This document shows, one piece after another, positions 1-7,929 of a DNA stretch of 64,000 nt (the stretch's first letter is position 1; each line of letters begins with the position of its first letter). Both the position numbers and the translations under genes were made by a program. The stretch is from assembly GCA_019739335.1 (NCBI GenBank), contig CP073261.1:1494818-1558817 (forward strand), given 5' to 3'. Under the pieces are notes generated by a model that worked only from the letters and a program-made list of their open reading frames with translations, was not told the origin of the DNA and did not search any database. The stretch comes from Erythrobacter sp. Its GTDB lineage: Bacteria > Pseudomonadota > Alphaproteobacteria > Sphingomonadales > Sphingomonadaceae.

Positions 1-30
1 GTTACCTACGGCCCCGGCTCCGGTAACTAA
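1..30 (+). CDS. C-terminal end of an unidentified upstream gene (partial)
   Basis: The first 30 bases read VTYGPGSGN and then TAA in one plus-strand frame, and a strong terminator follows about 50 bases later. This suggests the tail of a gene that begins outside the window. Nine residues are too few to name a product. The frame choice rests mainly on the following terminator. Confidence 0.4.
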   Translation, partial: VTYGPGSGN

Positions 31-78
31 GGGCGTTCGGGCAACTGAGCCCTAACCTGCCACAACGGCACACAAACG

Positions 79-113
79 AAGGGCCGGGAGAGCAATCTCC
101 CGGCCCTTTGTGT
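79..113 (+). terminator. Intrinsic terminator of the left-edge gene
   Basis: A perfect 11-bp stem (GGGCCGGGAGA at 81-91 with its complement at 96-106) closes a GCAA tetraloop. It is flanked by AA on the left and followed by TTTGTGTT on the right. The T-rich side lies on the plus strand, so it most likely ends the gene entering from the left. It also separates that gene from the minus-strand desaturase-family gene ending at 149. Confidence 0.8.
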
Positions 114-148
114 TGGGCCTTGCTAGCTTCCTGGTCCTGACGGGGAGA

Positions 149-1060
149 TTACCGGGGCGGCTGCAAGTTTCCTTCTCTCCATCGCGCCCGAATCATGTCC
201 GAAGTTTCGCGGCTTCCATCGTGGCTCCAGCCCGGCTCCCGCCAGAGGTAGGACAACTTGTGCCGCCACGGCGCGCGCGCGATATCGCGGGCAATGGCCA
301 CCCATTCGTGGAACACCGCCTTCAGCACGTTGAAGCTGCCGAGCTGGTGAACGATCCCATACCGAATGCGGTCCGCATCGTCCTCGGGTGAGAATGTGCC
401 GAACACCCGGTCCCAGACGATAAAAGTTCCCGCGTAATTGCGATCGAGATAGCGCGCGTTCACCGCGTGATGGACTCGGTGGTGCGAGGGCGTGTTCATC
501 ACTGCTTCGAACCAGCGCGGCATCCTCCCGATCGCTTCGGTATGGATCCAGAACTGGTAGATCAGGTTGAACCCGCCACAGACCAGGATCATTCCCGGCT
601 CCAATCCCGCCAGCGCCAGCGGCAGCCGGAACACGAACGACAGCGCGACAAACCCCGTCCAGCTCTGCCGCAGCGCCGTCGAGAGGTTGTAGTGCTGACT
701 GGAATGGTGGTTGACGTGGCTCGCCCAGAACCAGCGCACCCGGTGCGCGCTGCGGTGGAAGCAATAATAGGCCAGATCGTCGAGCACGAAGCACAACGGC
801 CAGGCCCACCAGGCCCAGCCGATCTCGACCGGCGCGATGCTGTGAGCCCAGACCAGCAGTCCCGCCACCGCCCCGCCAGCGAATCCACTCGCCACCGTGC
901 TCCCCAGTCCGATGGCAAGCGAAGTCGCGGTGTCGCGCGATTCGTAGGCTGCCGGATTGCGCTTCCTTGCCCACAGCAGTTCGGCGACGATCAGTAACAC
1001 GAATACGGGAATGGCATAGGCGACAGGATCGAAAGGCATGTTGTCAGCTAGCATCCTCAT
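149..1060 (-). CDS. Sterol desaturase / fatty acid hydroxylase family membrane protein
   Basis: A 303-residue integral membrane di-iron enzyme of the fatty acid hydroxylase superfamily. The histidine clusters that bind the two irons are all visible: HRSAH (about 102-106), HVNHH (115-119), a lone His near 173, and HHRVHH (193-198). They lie between hydrophobic segments near residues 13-28, 48-72, 82-100 and 135-168. The family hydroxylates or desaturates lipids such as sterols, carotenoids or fatty acids; the substrate here cannot be read from sequence. Starts at 1060, 1054 and 1039 are all possible, and only the last avoids overlap with the gene upstream (stop at 1044). The two genes probably form a short operon. 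Confidence 0.85.
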   Translation of the reverse strand: MRMLADNMPFDPVAYAIPVFVLLIVAELLWARKRNPAAYESRDTATSLAIGLGSTVASGFAGGAVAGLLVWAHSIAPVEIGWAWWAWPLCFVLDDLAYYCFHRSAHRVRWFWASHVNHHSSQHYNLSTALRQSWTGFVALSFVFRLPLALAGLEPGMILVCGGFNLIYQFWIHTEAIGRMPRWFEAVMNTPSHHRVHHAVNARYLDRNYAGTFIVWDRVFGTFSPEDDADRIRYGIVHQLGSFNVLKAVFHEWVAIARDIARAPWRHKLSYLWREPGWSHDGSRETSDMIRARWREGNLQPPR

Positions 1061-1442
1061 GCTGCGCCGCCCAGTCTCCTGCCGAATCGCCGAGCCGCAG
1101 GGTGAACGCGCTTAGGCCGATATTCTTGCAAACGATGGTGAGCCTGCCGTCACTGGCCGATAGTCTGGCGGATGGGAGCAGCACCCGCGCTACGAACTGC
1201 CCGCCGTGGGGCGCAAGCAGCGCAATCCGGCCATCCCTGTCGCGCGCAATGGCTCCGCTCCCCTCGCTATCGAGCGCCAGAGCAATCGGTTCGAACCCAC
1301 CGGGAGCCAGCCGCAGCATCTCGCGCGCTTCGGCTTCCGAACCGAGCAGTCCACCTTTGGAAAAGCCGAGAAAATGCACCAGCAGAACCAGCGCCACCAC
1401 TGCGCCGAGCGATGCGGTAAACTGTGCAACCTGACCTGTCAT
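1044..1442 (-). CDS. Hypothetical protein with one N-terminal membrane segment
   Basis: I do not recognise this protein. It has one hydrophobic segment close to the N terminus (around residues 8-26, ending LVHFLGFSKGG), followed by an outward domain of about 100 residues rich in Ala, Leu and Gly that looks like beta strands. The frame is open back to 1493, but ATG at 1442 places the membrane segment as a signal anchor and is preferred. Its stop overlaps the likely start of the desaturase-family gene, so the two are probably co-transcribed. Confidence 0.55.
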   Translation of the reverse strand: MTGQVAQFTASLGAVVALVLLVHFLGFSKGGLLGSEAEAREMLRLAPGGFEPIALALDSEGSGAIARDRDGRIALLAPHGGQFVARVLLPSARLSASDGRLTIVCKNIGLSAFTLRLGDSAGDWAAQHEDAS

Positions 1443-1675
1443 TACCAACCCAATTCCTGCTCCCAAATATCTACCGAAAGCGCCGCTTCGCATTCAAATC
1501 GTGGGGCCAAACCGGCGCCAATAGGTAGCATTCTTAAATCATTCGCATCGGCCCGGATTTGCGTCTATAAGCCCGCAACTGGAGTGGCGGGCAAGTCCAT
1601 CGCTTCCGGTCGGCGGGAATATCGTCCGTATCGCCGGCTTGAGTGGCAGGACGCGGTCAAGGGTTTTTGGTTTAC

Positions 1676-2452
1676 ATGGGTTACGACAAAGGACGTCGCG
1701 GGCGGGGACGCGACAAGCGGGATGGTTTCGGAGAAGAAGGGTTCGATCCTTTCGGCGAACCCAAGCCGATGGAAAGCGGCGGCTGGCGCAGCGGCGGCAA
1801 TGATCGCTTTGGCGGTGGTGGCGGCGGTGATCGCTTCGGCGGCGGCGGCGGCAGCAGCTTCGGCGGTGGCAACCGCGGCGGTGGTGGCGGCTTCAGCGGC
1901 GGCCCGCGTGGCGGTGGCGCCGGCGGTGCTCCGCGCGGTCCGGGTGGCGGCGGTGGCGGCATGCCCGCGCAGGTCGTCGGCACCGGCCAGGGCAAGGTCA
2001 AGTTCTTCAACGCCGCGAAGGGCTTCGGCTTCATCCAGCGCGATGAAGGCGGGGAAGACGTGTTCGTCCACATCAGTCAGGTCGAGCGTGCCGGCCTGGA
2101 AGCGCTTGCCGAAGGGCAGGAGCTGCAATTCAATCTCGTCGATCGCGGCGGCAAGGTTTCGGCGGCCGATCTGCAGATCGTCGGCGATGTCATCGCTGCT
2201 CCTGCGAAGGCAGCACCGCAGCGCGAGCTGACCGGTGACAAGGCCGTGGGCACGGTCAAGTTCTTCAATGCGATGAAAGGGTTCGGCTTCATCACGCGCG
2301 ACGATGGCAAGGAAGACGCCTTCGTGCACATCAGCGCGGTGGAACGCTCGGGCCTGCAGGGCATCGAAGAGGGTGACCGCTTCGAGTTCGATCTCGAAGT
2401 CGATCGACGAGGCAAGTACTCGGCCGTTAACCTGGTTCCGGTTCAGGCCTGA
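1676..2452 (+). CDS. Double cold-shock-domain protein with Gly-rich N-terminal region
   Basis: A 258-residue nucleic-acid-binding protein. Residues about 40-100 form a low-complexity Gly/Arg/Phe region (RFGGGGGGDRFGGGGG type). Two cold-shock domains follow at about 104-170 and 190-258. Each begins with a KVKFFN or TVKFFN strand and carries the RNP1 motif KGFGFI and an RNP2-like motif (VFVHIS in the first, AFVHIS in the second). Tandem domains are common in alphaproteobacterial cold-shock proteins and act as RNA chaperones. The glycine-rich segment resembles that of RNA-binding proteins that form condensates, which is inference here. ATG at 1676 is chosen over an earlier in-frame start at 1643 because the acidic/basic N terminus begins there. 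Confidence 0.9.
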   Translation: MGYDKGRRGRGRDKRDGFGEEGFDPFGEPKPMESGGWRSGGNDRFGGGGGGDRFGGGGGSSFGGGNRGGGGGFSGGPRGGGAGGAPRGPGGGGGGMPAQVVGTGQGKVKFFNAAKGFGFIQRDEGGEDVFVHISQVERAGLEALAEGQELQFNLVDRGGKVSAADLQIVGDVIAAPAKAAPQRELTGDKAVGTVKFFNAMKGFGFITRDDGKEDAFVHISAVERSGLQGIEEGDRFEFDLEVDRRGKYSAVNLVPVQA

Positions 2453-2520
2453 AGGCCGCTCCCGGTGCAAGACCGGGTTTTGGGCGGCCGAGCGTTTGAC
2501 CGGCCGCCTGCTCCATCATA

Positions 2521-2577
2521 AGAGAGAAGCGTAAAGGCGGTCGGTCCCACGGGGCCTGGCCGCCCTTTCTCTTTTTG
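2521..2577 (+). terminator. Terminator between cold-shock gene and argD
   Basis: A long imperfect hairpin with arms around AAAGGCGG (2533-2540) and CCGCCCTTT (2560-2568), extended by AGAGA/TCTCT pairing and followed by CTTTTT. A second GGCGGCCG/CGGCCGCC inverted repeat lies just before it (about 2482-2507). Together these should end cold-shock transcripts before argD at 2597. Confidence 0.7.
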
Positions 2578-2596
2578 TCTGATGAAGGAATAACCG

Positions 2597-3790
2597 ATGT
2601 CGATACCTGCGCTGATGCCCGTCTATCCCCGGTGCGGCGTGCGGCCTGTGCGCGGCGAGCATTGCCACCTGATCGATGAGGACGGCACCCGCTATCTCGA
2701 TTTCGCTGCGGGCATCGCGGTCAACCTGCTTGGCCACAACCATGAAGGGCTGATCGGGGCGATCCAGCAGCAGGCGGCGAAGCTGATGCACGTTTCCAAT
2801 CTCTACGGCAGCCCGCAGGGCGAGGCACTGGCGCAGCGGCTGGTCGATCTGACCTTTGCCGATACGGTGTTCTTCACCAATTCGGGTGCCGAAGCGGTGG
2901 AATGCGCGATCAAGACCGCGCGCGCCTATCACCAGCATGTCGGCAATGACGACAAGTTCGAGCTGATTACCTTCAAGAACGCCTTCCACGGGAGGACGAT
3001 GGCCACGATCAGCGCTTCGAATCAGGAGAAGATGCACAAGGGTTTCATGCCGTTGCTGCCGGGCTTCAAATACGTCGATTTCGACGATCTGGAAGGCGCC
3101 AAGGCGGCCATCGGCCCGAACACGGCGGGCTTTCTGGTCGAGCCGGTGCAGGGCGAGGGCGGCATCCGCGCCGGTTCGCCCGAATTCATCAAGGGACTGC
3201 GCGAGCTGGCAGACAAGCACGACCTGATGCTGATCTTCGACGAAGTGCAGTGCGGCGTTGCCCGCACCGGCACGCTCTATGCCTACGAGCAGTACGGCGT
3301 GGAGCCCGACATCATGGCGACGGCGAAAGGCATCGGCGGCGGCTTCCCGATCGGCGCCTGCCTCGCCACCGAAAAGGCCGCGCGCGGCATGGTGGCGGGC
3401 ACCCACGGATCCACCTACGGCGGCAATCCACTGGCGATGGCTGCGGGCATGGCCGTGCTGGACGCAGTGGCGAACGAGGAATTCCTTGCCGAAGTCCGCA
3501 CCAAGGGCGAGCGGCTGCGCGGGCGGCTCGAACAGTTCATCGGCAATTACCCCGATCTGTTCGTCGAAGTGCGCGGCATGGGGCTGATGCTCGGCCTCAA
3601 GATGAAGGGTGAACCGCGTCCATTCATGATCCACCTGCGCGACAACCACCAACTGCTGACCGTTGCGGCGGGGGATTCGACGCTGCGGCTGCTGCCACCG
3701 CTGGTGATCGGCGATGCGGAGATGGACGAATTCTTCGACAAGCTGTCGGCAGCTGCGGCGAGTTACCAGCCTGAGCCGGTTCCGGCATGA
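2597..3790 (+). CDS. argD: Acetylornithine aminotransferase
   Basis: A 397-residue class III PLP-dependent aminotransferase of arginine biosynthesis, converting N-acetylglutamate semialdehyde to N-acetylornithine. The motifs fit: [15 protein letters not shown] for cofactor phosphate binding, [12 protein letters not shown] with the Asp that holds the pyridine nitrogen, and [14 protein letters not shown] with the PLP lysine at residue 244. [12 protein letters not shown] follows. It lies directly upstream of argF, overlapping by four bases, so the two are translationally coupled. Related enzymes also act on succinyl-diaminopimelate, so a dual lysine/arginine role is possible. Confidence 0.93.
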   Translation: MSIPALMPVYPRCGVRPVRGEHCHLIDEDGTRYLDFAAGIAVNLLGHNHEGLIGAIQQQAAKLMHVSNLYGSPQGEALAQRLVDLTFADTVFFTNSGAEAVECAIKTARAYHQHVGNDDKFELITFKNAFHGRTMATISASNQEKMHKGFMPLLPGFKYVDFDDLEGAKAAIGPNTAGFLVEPVQGEGGIRAGSPEFIKGLRELADKHDLMLIFDEVQCGVARTGTLYAYEQYGVEPDIMATAKGIGGGFPIGACLATEKAARGMVAGTHGSTYGGNPLAMAAGMAVLDAVANEEFLAEVRTKGERLRGRLEQFIGNYPDLFVEVRGMGLMLGLKMKGEPRPFMIHLRDNHQLLTVAAGDSTLRLLPPLVIGDAEMDEFFDKLSAAAASYQPEPVPA

Positions 3791-4719
3791 CCGCGCGGCA
3801 TTTCCTCGATCTGAGCGATGCGGGGGGAGACGCCATCGCGGCGATGCTGGGCGATGCGATCGATCGCAAGGCCGCGCGGCAGGGCCAGCCCAAGGGGCGC
3901 GCCGATGCCGATGCGCCTTTGGCAGGCCGGGTGCTGGCGATGGTGTTCGAAAAAAACTCCACCCGCACCCGCGTCAGCTTCGATATGGCGATGCGCCAGC
4001 TCGGGGGCTCTGCTCTGATCCTCGATGCGGGTACTTCGCAATTGGGGCGCGGCGAATCGATTGCCGATACCGCACGCGTACTCAGCCGCATGGCCGATGC
4101 GATCATGGTGCGCACCAGCGACCACGCCAAGATCGAGGAGATGGCGCGCCATGCCAGCGTGCCGGTGATCAACGGCCTGACCGATCGTTCGCACCCATGC
4201 CAGATCGTCGCCGACCTGCTGACCATGATCGAACACAAGAAGCCGCTGCCTGGACTGGAAGTGGCCTGGTTCGGTGATGGCAACAACGTGCTGCATTCGA
4301 TCCTTGAGGCAGCGGCGCTGATGAAGTTCAACGTCAGGATCGCTACGCCTGCGGGCTATGAGCCCGAGGCCGAATTCGTCGATATGTCGCGCGCTGCCGG
4401 TTGTGCTGTCGTGCTGACGCAGGACGCAGCGGCGGCTGCTTCCGGGGCCGATGTGTTGGTTACCGATACCTGGGTGTCGATGGGGCAGGCCGATTCGGCA
4501 GAAAAGCTCGCCGCGATGGAGCCCTATCGCGTCGATTCCGCACTAATGGCGCTGGCCAAGCCTGACGCGGTGTTCCTGCACTGCCTGCCCGCCCATGTCG
4601 GGGAAGAGGTGAGCGAGGGCGTGTTCGAGGGCCCGCAATCTGTTGTGTTCGACGAGGCGGAGAACCGCATTCACGCGCAGAAGTCGGTGCTGCTGTGGTG
4701 CTTCGGCTTGCTCGGATGA
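3787..4719 (+). CDS. argF: Ornithine carbamoyltransferase
   Basis: A 310-residue enzyme making citrulline from ornithine and carbamoyl phosphate. It shows the carbamoyl phosphate motif STRTR (58-62, in [11 protein letters not shown]), the HPCQ motif of [11 protein letters not shown], and the ornithine-side FLHCLPAH motif near the C terminus. The ATG overlaps the argD stop (ATGA). Only 22 bases separate it from hslO, so argD, argF and hslO probably share one transcript. Length and motifs are complete. Confidence 0.95.
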   Translation: MTARHFLDLSDAGGDAIAAMLGDAIDRKAARQGQPKGRADADAPLAGRVLAMVFEKNSTRTRVSFDMAMRQLGGSALILDAGTSQLGRGESIADTARVLSRMADAIMVRTSDHAKIEEMARHASVPVINGLTDRSHPCQIVADLLTMIEHKKPLPGLEVAWFGDGNNVLHSILEAAALMKFNVRIATPAGYEPEAEFVDMSRAAGCAVVLTQDAAAAASGADVLVTDTWVSMGQADSAEKLAAMEPYRVDSALMALAKPDAVFLHCLPAHVGEEVSEGVFEGPQSVVFDEAENRIHAQKSVLLWCFGLLG

Positions 4720-4741
4720 AAGCACTCCCCATATTCCGGGC

Positions 4742-5641
4742 ATGAACCGGATCGATCAAGACATTCACACCGACCGCCTGCTCGGCTTCACCCTGCCCGA
4801 CCGCGATTGCCGCGGGCGGATCGTACGGCTGGGGCCGGTGCTCGACGAGATTCTCGGCGCGCACGACTATCCGCCTGCGCTGACCCATTGCCTTGCCGAA
4901 GCGCTGGTGCTGACCGTGCTGATGGGCGGTCTGCTCAAGGATGAAAACGACCAGCTGACCCTGCAGGCGCAAAGTGTGGGAGGCGTGGCCAGCCTGCTGG
5001 TCTGCGATTATCGCAACGGCGAATTGCGGGGCTATATCGAGCATGATGCGGAGCGGGTCGGCGAACTGGGCGGAGCCAACGTGTCGTTGGCCAACCTGTT
5101 CGGCAAAGGCCACCTGGCGATCACCTTCGATATCGGCAGTCAGGGCAAGCGCTATCAGGGCATCGTGCCGCTGGAAGGTGATTCGCTGTCTGCTGCGGTG
5201 GAAGGCTATTTCGCGCAGAGTGAGCAGGTGCCCACGCGCATCCGCACCGCGATCCGCTCAGGCGCAGCAGGCAATTGCGCCGCCGGAATGCTGATCCAGC
5301 ACCTGCCCGATGGCGAGGAAGGCCGCGAGCGGTTGCATGCACGGCTCGATCACCCGGAGTGGGAGCACGTTGCGATTCTGGCCGACACCCTTCGCCACGA
5401 GGAACTGGCAGATCCGGATTTGTCGCTCGAAGATCTGGTCTGGCGTCTGTACCACGAAGAGCCTGAAGTGCTGGTGGTGCCGGGTGCGCGTATCAGGAAG
5501 GGGTGCCGCTGCACGGTGACCCATTTCGAAGAGGTACTGGCGCGCTTCCCGAAGGAAGAGCGCCGTGAAATGGCCAATGAAGCCGGGATAATCGTGGTCG
5601 ATTGCGCGTTCTGTTCGAAGGAGTTTGCCATTCAGGACTAG
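4742..5641 (+). CDS. hslO: Redox-regulated chaperone Hsp33
   Basis: A 299-residue cytosolic chaperone that binds unfolding proteins under oxidative stress. The C terminus carries the zinc-binding redox switch as CRC at 255-257 and CAFC at 288-291, the expected CxC...CxxC pattern. The N-terminal domain is full length. ATG at 4742 is chosen because the family normally starts shortly before the LLGFTLP-type strand; the open frame runs further upstream, inside argF. The arrangement argD-argF-hslO recurs in alphaproteobacteria as far as I recall, but no functional link is evident. Confidence 0.92.
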   Translation: MNRIDQDIHTDRLLGFTLPDRDCRGRIVRLGPVLDEILGAHDYPPALTHCLAEALVLTVLMGGLLKDENDQLTLQAQSVGGVASLLVCDYRNGELRGYIEHDAERVGELGGANVSLANLFGKGHLAITFDIGSQGKRYQGIVPLEGDSLSAAVEGYFAQSEQVPTRIRTAIRSGAAGNCAAGMLIQHLPDGEEGRERLHARLDHPEWEHVAILADTLRHEELADPDLSLEDLVWRLYHEEPEVLVVPGARIRKGCRCTVTHFEEVLARFPKEERREMANEAGIIVVDCAFCSKEFAIQD

Positions 5642-5717
5642 CAACCTCGGCAATATCACGACTCATCCCTCGAAAAGGGCAATTGGTCGTTCAGAATTGT
5701 TCTGCTATGGGAGACAA

Positions 5718-6140
5718 ATGCACGTGGGGAATTCGACAATGCGTTTGGCAATAGCTGAAAGACTGACCGGCGGACTGCTGGCGGCCGCCTTTCTGGTCGC
5801 ACCCGTTGCCGCGCAGGCTCCCGAACTGGCCATGCTCGATACCCTGACGCGCGGTAGCTGGACGCTGACCCTGCGCGAGGAAGGCACCAGTGAGCAGATC
5901 TGTGTGCGCACCGGGCGCGAATTCATCCAATTGCGCCACCGCCAGCCGGGATGTGAGCAGTTCGTGGTGCGTGACGAGGCCAATGTGGTGACAGTGCAAT
6001 ACACCTGCCGCGGTAACGGATATGGCCGCACTACGATCCGCAAGGAAGGCAACGCCCTGGTGCAGATCCGCAGCGAAGGCATTCGCGCGGGTGCGCCTTT
6101 TTCCATTGAAGGCGAAGCGCGACGCACCGGGAGCTGCTGA
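5718..6140 (+). CDS. DUF3617-like secreted protein
   Basis: A 140-residue protein with a signal peptide (hydrophobic core LLAAAFLVAPVAAQA, cleavage likely after AQA). The mature part is short and beta-rich, with LTRGSWTLTLREEG near its start and four cysteines (in EQICVRTG, PGCEQF, YTCRG and the last residue GSC) that could form two disulfides. This pattern fits the DUF3617 family of exported proteins of unknown function. ATG at 5718 has a GGGAGA just upstream; ATG at 5739 is also possible and gives a tidier signal peptide. Confidence 0.65.
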   Translation: MHVGNSTMRLAIAERLTGGLLAAAFLVAPVAAQAPELAMLDTLTRGSWTLTLREEGTSEQICVRTGREFIQLRHRQPGCEQFVVRDEANVVTVQYTCRGNGYGRTTIRKEGNALVQIRSEGIRAGAPFSIEGEARRTGSC

Positions 6141-6180
6141 CGGGCTTGCCCGCGCCGCCACACTTGCCTAGCGCCGCCCC

Positions 6181-6864
6181 ATGAACGCGCCGAACAAAAC
6201 CGCTATCGTTCTGCTCTCGGGCGGACTGGATTCGATGGTCTCGGCGGCGCTGGCGCTGGAGCAGGGCTTTGCGCTGAACGCGCTGACCATCGATTACGGC
6301 CAGCGGCACCGGCGTGAACTGCAATCGGCTCAGGCCATTGCGCAGCGGCTGGGTGTCGTGCGCCATGTCACCCTGCCGCTCGATTTGCGCGCCTTTGGCG
6401 GCTCAGCGCTGACGGCGGAAATCGACGTGCCCAAGGGCGGGGTGGGAGAGGATATCCCCGTCACCTATGTTCCGGCGCGCAACCTGCTATTCCTGGCGCT
6501 GACGACGGCCTTCGCGGAAAGCTGCGCTTCGGGCGACATCTTTATCGGAGTGAATGCGCTCGACTATTCGGGCTACCCCGATTGCAGACCCGAATTCATC
6601 GCCAGCTTTGCGGAGACCGCCCGGCTGGGGACGAAGCAGGGGATAGAGGGCAATCCCTTCATCATCCACACCCCGCTCCAGCACATGACCAAGGCCGATA
6701 TTGCCCGCGAATGCGCGCGACTGGGGCTCGATCCGGCGTGGAGCTGGTCGTGCTATGATCCGACGGGGGAGGGGCTGGCCTGCGGGCTGTGCGACTCTTG
6801 CCGTCTGCGGCGTAAGGGCTTTATCGAGGCGGGCGTCACGGACACCACGACCTACGCGGCCTAG
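6181..6864 (+). CDS. queC: 7-cyano-7-deazaguanine synthase
   Basis: A 227-residue ATP-dependent enzyme of the queuosine pathway that turns 7-carboxy-7-deazaguanine into preQ0. It has the PP-loop motif LLSGGLDSM at 11-19 and the C-terminal zinc site with cysteines at 191, 201, 204 and 207 (ACGLCDSC). The pathway supplies the deazaguanine base for tRNA queuosine. No other que gene lies in the window. ATG at 6181 directly precedes the conserved N-terminal strand. Confidence 0.94.
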   Translation: MNAPNKTAIVLLSGGLDSMVSAALALEQGFALNALTIDYGQRHRRELQSAQAIAQRLGVVRHVTLPLDLRAFGGSALTAEIDVPKGGVGEDIPVTYVPARNLLFLALTTAFAESCASGDIFIGVNALDYSGYPDCRPEFIASFAETARLGTKQGIEGNPFIIHTPLQHMTKADIARECARLGLDPAWSWSCYDPTGEGLACGLCDSCRLRRKGFIEAGVTDTTTYAA

Positions 6865-6873
6865 ATCCCCGCT

Positions 6874-7404
6874 CTAACCCCGCGCCACCACTCCGCAGGC
6901 AATCCTGCCACCAGCTGCGCCGGTAGGATCGGTCGCATAATCGTCGGCACTTTCATGCACCACAATGGCGGTACCGTCAGCGTCAAAGACCGCGGCCTCG
7001 ACACTTTCGCGGGTACCGCGCAGCACTGTGCTCATCGTGCCCGAACCGTCGGCGGCTATGGTGACATTGGGCAGGTCTCCCAGATGCGCGCCCTGCGGAT
7101 TGCGGGTGCCGTGTTCGTTGCCGCCGGGATTGAGATGCCCGCCTGCCGAGGTGAAATCGGCGGCGCTGCAATCGCCAGTGGTGTGGAGGTGAACCGCGCG
7201 CGTGCCTGCGGGCAGCCCGGTGAAGCTGGCGTTCAGCGTCACTTCGCCACCTAGCGAAAACATTCGCGCGGTGCCGACTTGCTGGCCCTGCCGATCGAGT
7301 ACCGATGCCTCTGCGATCTGCGTGGCTGCGGTTTCATAAGCGGTCTGGCAGCCTGCCAGCGCGATCAGGGCCAAGGGGGCGGCGAGGAGGGGGCGCAAAG
7401 CCAT
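6874..7404 (-). CDS. sodC: Cu,Zn superoxide dismutase, lipoprotein form
   Basis: A 176-residue SodC. The N terminus is a lipoprotein signal with lipobox LAGC, so the enzyme is probably membrane-anchored and faces the periplasm. Metal ligands are complete by motif: HLH, GGHLNP, NEHG, GAHLGD (His and Asp for zinc) and VVHESADD. The two cysteines of the conserved disulfide (GDC and IACG) and the active-site Arg before IACG are also present. ATG at 7404 is preferred over one seven codons upstream because it begins the signal peptide. It is convergent with queC, with stops about ten bases apart. Confidence 0.88.
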   Translation of the reverse strand: MALRPLLAAPLALIALAGCQTAYETAATQIAEASVLDRQGQQVGTARMFSLGGEVTLNASFTGLPAGTRAVHLHTTGDCSAADFTSAGGHLNPGGNEHGTRNPQGAHLGDLPNVTIAADGSGTMSTVLRGTRESVEAAVFDADGTAIVVHESADDYATDPTGAAGGRIACGVVARG

Positions 7405-7462
7405 GGGGAATGTCCTTTCGTGCATGCACCCGTCCTAACTCATAAGCGGCACGAAAGGTCCA

Positions 7463-7921
7463 TCAAATTTCGGGAACGATCCCGGCTACGGCCAGTGCTG
7501 CAATCAGTCCGGCAATTGCGGCGCGCGCTTCCACATCGGTGAAAGTGCCTCCTGAAGGAGCAGAGATCGCGGAGTTGCGCTGCCACCCACTGTCATAACG
7601 CGCCATGCTCCCTGCCGCCCTGTCGTAAACGGAAGTGCCCTCGCGCGGAGCAACGAATAGCCAGTTCCCGGCCTGCCGCAGCGCGATTGCGCCGGACTGG
7701 CCGCTCCAGTCGCCTGTTGGAGCGGTCCCGACGATCCAGCATTCGCCATCGGCAGGGCTGGCGGGGGGTGCGTCGGCCTCGCCCTCCGCTACCGGGTGCA
7801 GCAGCCCGTCAATCCGGGCGAGTGCCTCGTTCAATGTGAGTTCCTTCTGTGCCTGCGCCACGAAAAGTTGGGGCAGGGCGTAGCGCGGGGTGGCGGAAGC
7901 AAAAGCGATGGGATCAGTCAT
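7463..7921 (-). CDS. DUF2793 protein at the end of the GTA cluster
   Basis: A 152-residue DUF2793-type protein. The first 40 residues (LPQLFVAQAQKELTLNEALA) are the family hallmark, followed by a small beta-rich domain with a GECWIVG strand. DUF2793 genes lie at the tail end of phage and GTA clusters in sphingomonads; the function is unknown, though a fibre- or baseplate-associated role is plausible. GAGGA lies just upstream of ATG 7921, and the stop of the g15-like gene lies nine bases away, so it belongs to the same operon. Confidence 0.8.
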   Translation of the reverse strand: MTDPIAFASATPRYALPQLFVAQAQKELTLNEALARIDGLLHPVAEGEADAPPASPADGECWIVGTAPTGDWSGQSGAIALRQAGNWLFVAPREGTSVYDRAAGSMARYDSGWQRNSAISAPSGGTFTDVEARAAIAGLIAALAVAGIVPEI

Positions 7922-7929
7922 GGCGGTCC

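Noticed and set aside
2516-3652. A 378-codon minus-strand open frame opposite argD
   Set aside because: A mirror frame of argD, caused by high third-position G+C; no recognisable motif.
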